NCBI GenBank assembly: GCA_035295985.1
Contig: DATHBT010000207.1
Span: 1-54,747, forward strand
Origin: JAIVGV01 sp035295985
GTDB lineage: Bacteria; Acidobacteriota; Blastocatellia; Pyrinomonadales; Pyrinomonadaceae
Length of the DNA: 54,747 bases
Reading direction: 5' to 3'
Below the pieces are notes generated by a model that saw nothing but the letters and a program-made list of their open reading frames with translations, was not told the origin of the DNA and did no database searches. This document shows, in pieces, positions 42,190 to 49,883 of the stretch. Numbering within the stretch: the stretch's first letter is position 1; each line of letters begins with the position of its first letter. A program made the position numbers and the translations under genes.

Positions 42190-44610
42190 ATGGGAACAAT
42201 CTGGCAGGACGTTAAGTACGGCGCGAGGATGCTGATGAAGCGCAAGGGCTACACGCTGGTCGCCGTGTCGGCGCTGGCGCTCGGCATCGGGGCGAACACG
42301 GCGATCTTCTCGGTCGTCAACGCGGTGCTCTTGAGGCCGCTCCCGTTCTCCGAGTCAGAGCGGCTGGTGAAGCTCTACGTGACGGACGCGCCGCGCGGCA
42401 TCACGAAGTACCCGACCTCGTACCTGAACTTCTCGGACTGGCGCTCGCAGAACAGATCGTTCGAGGCGGTAGCGGCACATGCCAGCACGGGGGCGTCCTT
42501 GCGCGCGGGCGACACGCCGGAGTCGGTCGAGGGCGTGTACGTGAGCGCCGATCTCTTCCGTGTGCTCAACGTCGCGCCGCTGATGGGCCGCACGTTTCTG
42601 CCCGAAGAGGAAGCGCCGGACTCGCGCGTCATCGTCGTCAGCCACGAGATGTGGCGCAAGCGGTTCAACTCCGATCCCAAGATCGTCAACCGTCAGGTGG
42701 CGCTCGACGGCGTGCCGACCACGGTCGTCGGCGTGATGCCCGAAGGCTTTAAGTTTCCCGTGGAAGTGGTCGGGCCTGAGTACTGGCAGCCGCTGAACCC
42801 GAAGAGCGAGGCGAACCTCGAACGCGGGCAGAACTACCTGAGCGTGATCGGCCGCCTGAAGCCGAACGTTTCACTCGCAGAGGCGCAGGCCGAGATGACG
42901 ACAATCGCGGCACGCCTCGAACAGCAGCACGCGGAGAAGAACGCGGGCCGCGGCGTCAACCTCGTCCCGCTGCATGAGGACATCGTCGGCGACGTGCGCC
43001 CCGCGCTGCTCGTGCTGCTCGGCGCGGTCGGCTTCGTCCTGCTCATCGCGTGCGCAAACGTCGCGAACCTGACGCTGGCGCGCGCCGCCGCTCGCTCGCG
43101 CGAGATCGCCATCCGCGCGGCGCTCGGCGCGAGCCGCGGTCGCGTCGCGCGGCAGCTCCTGACGGAGAGCCTGCTGCTCTCCCTGGCCGGCGGGCTGGCC
43201 GGGCTGCTGCTCGCGGTGTGGGGCGTGGAGGCGCTGGGCGCGGCCATCCCGGCGGACATCCCGCGCGCCGCCGAGATCGGGATAGACCCGGTGGTGCTGC
43301 TCTTCACGCTCGGCGTCGCGCTGCTGACGGGCGTGGTCTTCGGCCTCGCGCCCGCGCTGCGCGCGTCGAAGTCCGACTTCAACGAGGCGCTCAAGGAAGG
43401 CTCGCGCGGCTCGACCGAGGGTTTTCGTAGCAACCGCCTGCGCTCGCTGCTCGTCGTCTCGGAGGTCGCGCTCTCGCTCGTCCTGCTCGTCGGCGCGGGC
43501 CTGCTCATCCGAAGCTTCGTGGAGCTTCGCGGCGTGCGTCCCGGCTTCGAGCCGCAGAACCTGCTGACGGCCGGGATCGGCCTCCCGCAGAACAAGTACC
43601 CGAGCGAGGCGAGCCAGGCCGCTTTCTACAAGCAGGTGCTTGAGCGCGTCGCGGCGCTGCCCGGCGTCAAGGCCGTGGGCGGCGTCGAGCCGCTGCCGAT
43701 GAGCGGCAACAACTGGTCAACGGTCGTGACGGTCGAGGGCCGCCCCGCGCCGCCGCCGGGACAGCGCCAGCGCACGCAGACGCGCGTGGTCAGCCCCGGC
43801 TACCACCGGGCGATGGGCATCCCGCTCCTCCGCGGCCGTCTGCTAACCGAGCAGGACACGGACGCGTCGCCGAAGGTTGTCGTCGTCAGCGAGTCGTTCG
43901 CCAGACAGGTCTTCCCCGGCGAAGAGGCCGTGGGCAAGCGCGTCAAGCCGACGCTGGCCCAGGACTTCACGGCCGAGATCGTAGGCGTCGTAGGCGACGT
44001 GAAGCACCGCGCGCTCGACGAGACGCCTTCGCCGGAGCTGTACGCCTCTTACCTGCAAGCGCCGCAGCCCTTCCTCGCGCTCGTCGTCCGCGCCGAGCCT
44101 GCGGTGACGGCCGGGCTGACCAGCTCGATCCGCCAGGCAGTCCTCCAGATCGACGCGGATCAGCCGCTCTACAACGTGAAGACGATGGACGAGCTACTGT
44201 CCGACTCAGTCGCGCGCCGCCGCTTCCAGATGACGTTGCTGGGTCTGTTCGCGGCGGTCGCGCTCGCGCTCGCCTCGGTCGGCGTCTTCGGCGTGATGAG
44301 CTACTCGGTCACGCGGCGCACGCACGAGATCGGCATCCGCGTCGCCCTCGGCGCGCAGCGCCGCGACGTGCTCCGCCTCGTCGTCGGCCACGGGATGGCG
44401 CTCGTCGGCGCAGGCGTCGCGCTCGGCATCGCCGGCGCGCTCGCGCTGACGCGCTTCATTTCGGGGCTGCTCTACGGCGTGAGCGCGAGCGATCCCGTCA
44501 TCTACGCGGGCGTGGCGCTGCTGCTCTCGGCCGTCGCGCTCCTGGCCTGCTACCTGCCGGCCCGCCGCGCCACCAAAGTCGATCCGATGGTGGCGCTCAG
44601 GTACGAATGA
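42190..44610 (+). CDS. ADOP-type duplicated ABC permease 7
   Basis: 806 residues. The N-terminus WQDVKYGARMLMKRKGYTLVAVS is close to permease 5 for 12 residues and then diverges. Coupling segments: LIACANVANLTLARAAARSREIAIRAALGASRGRVAR and VTRRTHEIGIRVALGAQRRD, the Arg in VTRR being unique. The leader (GGACAGCTCTGGAGCTTTCG) closely matches that of permease 9, so the upstream repeat and leader seem to have been copied together. ATG 42190 lies 12 bases after TGGAG. Confidence 0.92.
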   Translation: MGTIWQDVKYGARMLMKRKGYTLVAVSALALGIGANTAIFSVVNAVLLRPLPFSESERLVKLYVTDAPRGITKYPTSYLNFSDWRSQNRSFEAVAAHASTGASLRAGDTPESVEGVYVSADLFRVLNVAPLMGRTFLPEEEAPDSRVIVVSHEMWRKRFNSDPKIVNRQVALDGVPTTVVGVMPEGFKFPVEVVGPEYWQPLNPKSEANLERGQNYLSVIGRLKPNVSLAEAQAEMTTIAARLEQQHAEKNAGRGVNLVPLHEDIVGDVRPALLVLLGAVGFVLLIACANVANLTLARAAARSREIAIRAALGASRGRVARQLLTESLLLSLAGGLAGLLLAVWGVEALGAAIPADIPRAAEIGIDPVVLLFTLGVALLTGVVFGLAPALRASKSDFNEALKEGSRGSTEGFRSNRLRSLLVVSEVALSLVLLVGAGLLIRSFVELRGVRPGFEPQNLLTAGIGLPQNKYPSEASQAAFYKQVLERVAALPGVKAVGGVEPLPMSGNNWSTVVTVEGRPAPPPGQRQRTQTRVVSPGYHRAMGIPLLRGRLLTEQDTDASPKVVVVSESFARQVFPGEEAVGKRVKPTLAQDFTAEIVGVVGDVKHRALDETPSPELYASYLQAPQPFLALVVRAEPAVTAGLTSSIRQAVLQIDADQPLYNVKTMDELLSDSVARRRFQMTLLGLFAAVALALASVGVFGVMSYSVTRRTHEIGIRVALGAQRRDVLRLVVGHGMALVGAGVALGIAGALALTRFISGLLYGVSASDPVIYAGVALLLSAVALLACYLPARRATKVDPMVALRYE

Positions 44611-44611
44611 A

Positions 44612-44714
44612 GCTGTTAGCTGTTAGCTGTTAGCCGGAAGGAAACAGCTTGGGCATTCGGCTAGGACTTCGGTTTTTGTTCCTGGTTTGGCTAACAGCTA
44701 ACAGCTAACAGCTA
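44612..44714. repeat. Family A heptamer inverted repeat, copy 5
   Basis: Left arm 44612-44634 is three perfect GCTGTTA units plus two bases; right arm 44690-44714 is three GCTAACA units plus GCTA. The core starts CCGGAAGGAAACAGCTTGGG. It begins 1 base after the permease 7 stop. The right arm runs into CAGCTATTGAGGTG, which includes the ribosome site of permease 8 and recurs at 49864-49877. Confidence 0.94.
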
Positions 44715-44727
44715 TTGAGGTGCTTAA

Positions 44728-47184
44728 ATGGGTTCGATCTTTCAGGACTTGCGTTACGGGCTGAGGGCGTTCGCCAAGAGTCCGGGCTTTACGGCCGTGG
44801 CCGTCGTCGCGCTGGCCGTCGGGATCGGGGCGAACGCGACCATCTTCAGCTTCGTCAACGCGATGCTGCTGCGCCCGATGGTCGGCGTCGCGGAGCCTGA
44901 GCGGCTGGTCGCCGTTTACACGAGCGACTACAGCAGCGGCCTTTACGGCGCCAGCTCCTTCCCCGACTACATGGACTTCCGCGCGCAGTCAGATGCCTTC
45001 GAGGGCCTGGCCGCCTTCCAAACGGCCGTCGCCAACCTCGCCGCGCCGGGAGACGAGACGCCGGAGCGCGCGCGCGGCCTCTACGTGACCGGAAACTTCT
45101 TCGAGGTGCTCGGCGTCCGCCCGGCCGCGGGGCGTCTCTTTAACGATCAGGACGACGCAGCGCCGGGCGCGAACCCGTTCGTCGTCTTAAGCCACGCGAT
45201 CTGGCGCGGGCGCTTCGGCGCAGACCCGTCGGTCGTGGGCCGCGCGCTCAGCTTGGACGGGCGGCCGTACACGGTCGTCGGCGTTGCGGCGGAGAGCTTC
45301 AAGGGGTTGCAACTGGGAGAGACTGCGCAGTTCTGGCTGCCCGTCTCGATGCTGCCCGAGTCGGTGCTAAGCGGGCGCGGCAACCGCGGCTTTGAACTCG
45401 TCGGCCGTCTCAAGCCGGGCGTGACCGCCGGGCAGGCGCAGGCGCAGGTGTCGGGCGTCTTCGCGCGGCTGGCCGCGGCCTACCCGGAGACGAACCTCGG
45501 CACGTTAGAGCGACCCGACCAGCCGCGGCCCGTCGCGGTGCTGCCGCAGACGCTCCTCGGCCCCGGCCAGCGGGAGGACGTTCAGGCACTCTCCCTGCTA
45601 CTGCTCGCCGCCGTCGGCTTCGTGCTGCTGATCGCGTGCGCGAACGTGGCGAACCTGCTGCTCGCGCGCGCGGCGTCGCGGCGGCGCGAGATCGCGATCC
45701 GCCTGGCGCTCGGCGCGAGCCGGCTGCGGCTCGTGCGGCAGTTGGTGACGGAGAGCCTGGTGCTCGCGCTCGCGGGCGGCGCGCTCGGCCTCGTCGTCTC
45801 GCTCTGGACTTCCGACCTGCTGCCGAGCTTCTTCACCGGCGAAGACACATCGCTCCTCGACCTCTCCGTTGACGGCCGCGTGCTCGGCTTCACGCTCGGC
45901 GTCTCCGTCGTGACCGGCCTCCTCTTCGGCCTCGCCCCCGCGCTCCAATCGACGCGCGCCGGCCTGACTGCGGGCCTCAAGGACGAGGGCGGGATGATGC
46001 CGGCCGCGGGCCGGCGCTTCGGGCTGCGGGGCCTGCTCGTCGTCGCGCAGGTGGCGCTCTCGCTCGTGCTGCTCGCCGGGGCGGGCCTCTTCATACGGTC
46101 GCTGCGCAACGCCGTCACCTTCGATCCCGGCTTCGACGCGGATCGCCTCCTCCTCGCCACGCTCGAAATCCGGGGCGGGCAGCTCTCGAAGGAGGAGGGC
46201 GCGCAGCTCTACCGCGAGCTTCAGGAGCGCGTCGCGGCGCTGCCCGGCGTGGGCGGCGTCACCTACACGCGCGTCGTGCCGCTCGGCGGCGGCGGGCAGC
46301 GGCGAAACATCTTCATCGAGGGCTACCAGCCGCGGCCGAACGAAGACACCGAGCTGAACACGAACGTCGTCGGCCCTGATTACTTTCGGACGATGGGCAT
46401 CCCGCTGGTTGAGGGGCGCGACTTCGGGCCGCAGGACACGGAGAAAAGCCCAGGCGTGGTGGTCGTCAACGAGGAGTTGGCCCGCCGCTACTTCCCCGGC
46501 CAAAGCCCCGTGGGCAAGCGCCTGCGGACTAACTCCGAGGGGCCGTACCTTGAGATCGTCGGCGTGGCGCGCACCGTCAAGTACAGGGACTTGCGCGAGC
46601 AGCCGCTCCCGTTCGTTTACATCCCGCTCGCGCAGGAGTACCAGCGCGGCATGACGCTCGTCGCGCGCACGGACGGCGACCCGCTCTCGCTCGCGCCGGC
46701 CGTCTCGGGCGCGATGGCCGAGATCGACCGGAGACTGCCGCTCTTCAACGTCAGGACGATGGCGTCTTACGTGAGCGCGGGCCTCGCGGCCGACCGCATG
46801 ATCGCCGTCATGCTCGGCCTCTTCGCCTCGGCCGCACTCGCGCTCGCGGCCGTCGGCATCTACGGCGTGCTCGCCTACTCGGTCGCGCAGCGCACGCGCG
46901 AGATCGGCATCCGGCTGGCGCTCGGCGCGCAGCGGGCCGACATCCTGCGGCTCGTCGTCGGTCAGGGGATGGCGCTCGTCCTCGTCGGCGCGGGGCTGGG
47001 CCTCGTGCTGGCGCTCGTGCTCGGCCGCCTCTTCGCCGGACTCCTCTTCGGCGTGGGCGCGTCAGACCCGTCGACCCTCGCCGCGATCACGCTGCTGCTC
47101 ACGGCCGTCGCGCTGCTCGCCTGCTACCTGCCGGCGCGCAGGGCGACGAAGGTCGATCCGATGGAAGCACTCAGGTACGAATGA
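44728..47184 (+). CDS. ADOP-type duplicated ABC permease 8
   Basis: 818 residues. It starts MGSIFQDLRYGLRAFAKSPGF, like permease 10. Helix 1 leads into MLLRPMVGVAEPERLVAVYTSDYSSG, a tyrosine/serine-rich start of the first periplasmic domain seen only here. The linker between halves is LKDEGGMMPAAGRRFGLRG rather than LKEGGR plus Gly. The segment before helix 6 reads SAGLAADRMIAVML, where most paralogs have SVARQRF, so the second half is of another subgroup. Coupling loop VAQRTREIGIRLALGAQRAD. Ribosome site GAGGTG, 8 bases before ATG. Confidence 0.92.
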   Translation: MGSIFQDLRYGLRAFAKSPGFTAVAVVALAVGIGANATIFSFVNAMLLRPMVGVAEPERLVAVYTSDYSSGLYGASSFPDYMDFRAQSDAFEGLAAFQTAVANLAAPGDETPERARGLYVTGNFFEVLGVRPAAGRLFNDQDDAAPGANPFVVLSHAIWRGRFGADPSVVGRALSLDGRPYTVVGVAAESFKGLQLGETAQFWLPVSMLPESVLSGRGNRGFELVGRLKPGVTAGQAQAQVSGVFARLAAAYPETNLGTLERPDQPRPVAVLPQTLLGPGQREDVQALSLLLLAAVGFVLLIACANVANLLLARAASRRREIAIRLALGASRLRLVRQLVTESLVLALAGGALGLVVSLWTSDLLPSFFTGEDTSLLDLSVDGRVLGFTLGVSVVTGLLFGLAPALQSTRAGLTAGLKDEGGMMPAAGRRFGLRGLLVVAQVALSLVLLAGAGLFIRSLRNAVTFDPGFDADRLLLATLEIRGGQLSKEEGAQLYRELQERVAALPGVGGVTYTRVVPLGGGGQRRNIFIEGYQPRPNEDTELNTNVVGPDYFRTMGIPLVEGRDFGPQDTEKSPGVVVVNEELARRYFPGQSPVGKRLRTNSEGPYLEIVGVARTVKYRDLREQPLPFVYIPLAQEYQRGMTLVARTDGDPLSLAPAVSGAMAEIDRRLPLFNVRTMASYVSAGLAADRMIAVMLGLFASAALALAAVGIYGVLAYSVAQRTREIGIRLALGAQRADILRLVVGQGMALVLVGAGLGLVLALVLGRLFAGLLFGVGASDPSTLAAITLLLTAVALLACYLPARRATKVDPMEALRYE

Positions 47185-47190
47185 AAACTC

Positions 47191-47308
47191 GTCCGTTGTC
47201 AGTCGTCCGTTATCCGTTGTCCGTGGCCGGGCGGCGCGCCCGGTGCGCTGAAGGCTTGCGAGATCGAGCGGCAGGTACGACGGACAACTGACCACGGACA
47301 ACGGACAG
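47191..47308. repeat. Family B heptamer inverted repeat, copy 3
   Basis: Left arm 47191-47226 (GTCCGTT/GTCAGTC units), right arm 47279-47308 (ACAACTGACCACGGAC-type). The core has the hairpin CCGGGCG-GCG-CGCCCGG (47227-47243) and GAAGGCTTGCGAGATCG, matching the reverse complement of the core at 42055-42172. It begins 6 bases after the permease 8 stop. Confidence 0.92.
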
Positions 47309-47324
47309 CTTTGGAGTTTTAGAG

Positions 47325-49754
47325 ATGAACACAATATGGCACGACGTGCGCTACGCCGTCCGCGTGTTTCTCAAGAGTCCGGCATTCACCGCGGTCGCGC
47401 TCGTCGCCCTGGCGCTCGGCATCGGGGCGAATACGGCGATCTTCTCCGTCGTCAACGCGGTGCTCCTGCGCTCGCTGCCGTACCGCGACGCGGATCGGCT
47501 CGCCGTCGTGTGGGAGAACAACCGCGCGCGGTCGCGCCCGCGCAACGTCGCCAACCCGGCGAACTACCTGGAGTGGCAGGCGCAGGCCAGGTCGTTCGAG
47601 GGGATGGCCGCCTTCTACGACACGCGCATCAACCTGACGGGCGCGGGCGAACCCGTCGAGATTCCGGCGCAGGTGGCGGCCGGCAACCTCTTCTCGGTGC
47701 TCGGCGCGGAGGCCGCGCTCGGCCGCACCTTCGCCGCGGAGGACGGCGAGCCGGGCCGCGACAACGTGGTCGTCATATCGCACGGCTTCTGGCAGTCGCA
47801 GTTCGGCGGCGCGCCCGACGTGCTCGGCAAGACCGTCGCGCTCAACGGGCAGCCGGTCGAGATCATCGGCGTCATGCCGCCGGAGTTCCGCTGGTTCGTT
47901 AAAGAGAACTCGCTCGGCGGCAAGCCGGCCGTGCTGTGGACGCCGACGAAGTTCACGCCGGCGCAGAACCGCGGCCGTTTCATCTCCGTCGTCGCCCGCA
48001 TGAGGCCGGGCGTCTCGCTCGCGGAGGCGCAGGCCGAGATGAACACCGTCGCCGCGCGCATCGAACAGCAGCGGCCGGACTTTAATCAGAACTGGGGCGC
48101 GACGGTCGTCCCACTGCGCGAGCAACTGTCCGGCGAGATCAGGACGCCTCTCATGATCCTGCTCGGCGCGGTCGGCTTCGTGCTGCTCATCGCGTGCGCG
48201 AACGTGGCGAACATGATGATGGCGCGCGCCGCGACGCGCTCGAAGGAGATCGCCATCCGCGCGGCGCTCGGCGCCGGCCGCGCCCGCGTCATCCGCCAAC
48301 TGCTGACGGAGAGTCTGCTGCTCTCTGTGGCGGGCGGCGTGGCCGGCCTGCTGCTCGCGCTGTGGGGCGTGGACGCGCTCGTCGCCTTAAGCCCTCCTAA
48401 CCTGATCGGGCCGGGGGCGGTCGGCATCAGCCTCCCCATCCTCGGCTTCACCTTCGCGGTCTCGCTCCTGACGGGCGTCGTCTTCGGGCTGATGCCGGCG
48501 CTTGAGGCGTCGCGCTTCGACGCGAGCGAGGCGCTCAAGGAGGGCGGGCGCGGCAACAGCGGAAGCCCGCGCAGCCGGCGGCTTCGCGGCGCGTTCGTCG
48601 TCGCGCAGGTCGCGCTCTCGCTCATCCTGCTCGTCGGCGCGGGCCTGATGATCCAGAGCTTCCGCCGCCTGAACTCAATCGATCCCGGCTTCGACGCCAG
48701 CAACCTCTTGACGATGCGCGTACTGCTCCCCGCCTCGAAGTACAAGGACGACGCCGCGCGCGTCGCCTTCTTCCGCGAGGCGTTGGAGCGCGTCAACTCG
48801 CTGCCCGGCGTGCGCTCGGCGTCGATGGCGCAGGCCCTGCCCTTCGCGGGCATCGGCTCGGCCACCGGCTTCCAGATCGAAGGCCAGCCCGAACTCACCT
48901 CGGCGCAGCGGCCGACCACGGACGTGCGCATGGTCGGGGAGAACTACTTCGAGACCATGCGCATTCCGCTGCTGCGCGGCCGAACCTTCACGGCGGACGA
49001 GCTGAGGGAGGATCGCAAGGTGGTCGTCGTCAACGAGACTCTAGCCGGCAAGCATTTCCCCGGCGAAGACCCCATAGGCCGCCGCATCACCATCGAGATG
49101 AAGGCCACAAACGAGCCGAGCGAGATCATCGGCGTCGTCGGCGACGCGCAGTACGCCAAGCTCGAAGGCGAGCCGCGCGCGATGGTCTATTGGGCGCACC
49201 CGACGCTCGCGGCCTCCGCGATGTCCCTGGTCGTCCGCGCCGACGGCGACCCGCTCTCGCTTGCCGACCCGGTGCGGCGCGAGATTCAGGCGATTGATCG
49301 CGACCAGCCCGTCGCCGACGTGCGCACGCTCCAGAGCTGGATCGGCGAGTCGGTCGCCCGCACGCGCTTCGGCACTCTGCTGCTCGCCGTCTTCGCGGGA
49401 GTCGCCCTGCTCCTCGCCGCGGTCGGCGTGTACGGGCTGATGAGCTACACGGTGGCGCAGCGCCACCACGAGATCGGCATCCGCATGGCCCTCGGCGCGC
49501 AGCGGCGCGACGTGGTGTGGCTCGTCGTCGGGCAGGGCTTGCTGCTGACGGCCGTCGGCGTCGCACTCGGCCTCGCGGGGGCGTTCGCACTGACGCGCGT
49601 GATGGAGGGCCTGCTCTACGGCGTCTCGGCCACCGACCCGCTCACCTTCGCGGGCGTGGCCGCGCTGCTCGTCACTGTCGCCTTGCTGGCCTGTTACGTA
49701 CCCGCGCGGCGCGCGACCAAAGTCGATCCGATGGTGGCGCTCAGGTACGAGTGA
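47325..49754 (+). CDS. ADOP-type duplicated ABC permease 9
   Basis: 809 residues, the clear sister of permease 11: both have NLTGAGEPVE or NLTGAGDPVE, SHGFWQSQ, EIIGVMPPEFRWFVKENS, ALSPPNLI and VAQRxHEIGIRMA. Here the first coupling segment is IACANVANMMMARAATRSKEIAIRAALGAGRARVIRQ, with three Met. The last loop is VAQRHHEIGIRMALGAQRRDVVWLVV. ATG 47325 follows TTGGAGTTTTAGAG. The leader and the first codons resemble those of permease 7, although the proteins are closer to other paralogs. Confidence 0.93.
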   Translation: MNTIWHDVRYAVRVFLKSPAFTAVALVALALGIGANTAIFSVVNAVLLRSLPYRDADRLAVVWENNRARSRPRNVANPANYLEWQAQARSFEGMAAFYDTRINLTGAGEPVEIPAQVAAGNLFSVLGAEAALGRTFAAEDGEPGRDNVVVISHGFWQSQFGGAPDVLGKTVALNGQPVEIIGVMPPEFRWFVKENSLGGKPAVLWTPTKFTPAQNRGRFISVVARMRPGVSLAEAQAEMNTVAARIEQQRPDFNQNWGATVVPLREQLSGEIRTPLMILLGAVGFVLLIACANVANMMMARAATRSKEIAIRAALGAGRARVIRQLLTESLLLSVAGGVAGLLLALWGVDALVALSPPNLIGPGAVGISLPILGFTFAVSLLTGVVFGLMPALEASRFDASEALKEGGRGNSGSPRSRRLRGAFVVAQVALSLILLVGAGLMIQSFRRLNSIDPGFDASNLLTMRVLLPASKYKDDAARVAFFREALERVNSLPGVRSASMAQALPFAGIGSATGFQIEGQPELTSAQRPTTDVRMVGENYFETMRIPLLRGRTFTADELREDRKVVVVNETLAGKHFPGEDPIGRRITIEMKATNEPSEIIGVVGDAQYAKLEGEPRAMVYWAHPTLAASAMSLVVRADGDPLSLADPVRREIQAIDRDQPVADVRTLQSWIGESVARTRFGTLLLAVFAGVALLLAAVGVYGLMSYTVAQRHHEIGIRMALGAQRRDVVWLVVGQGLLLTAVGVALGLAGAFALTRVMEGLLYGVSATDPLTFAGVAALLVTVALLACYVPARRATKVDPMVALRYE

Positions 49755-49755
49755 A

Positions 49756-49869
49756 GCTGTTAGCTATTAGCTGTTAGCTGTTAGCTAAACCAGAAACCGG
49801 AATCTCTGCCGGGGAAGCTGAAAGCCGCTTTCTCCCGGCCAGCGGCTAATAGCTGACAGCTAACAGCTA
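49756..49869. repeat. Family A heptamer inverted repeat, copy 6 (inverted orientation)
   Basis: Left arm 49756-49787 has four GCTGTTA-type units; right arm 49841-49869 is more degenerate (GGCTAATAGCTGACAGC). The core reads AAACCAGAAACCGG at its left end and CTTTCTCCCGGCC at its right end, matching other copies only when reversed. It begins 1 base after the permease 9 stop. Confidence 0.9.
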
Positions 49870-49883
49870 TTGAGGTGGCGTAA

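Noticed and set aside
16430..49869. Tandem heptamers read as a CRISPR array
   Set aside because: Units are contiguous with no spacers of 30-40 bases, arms face each other as inverted repeats, and there are no cas1/cas2 genes. The Cas4-like genes at 8382-9217 have no array nearby.
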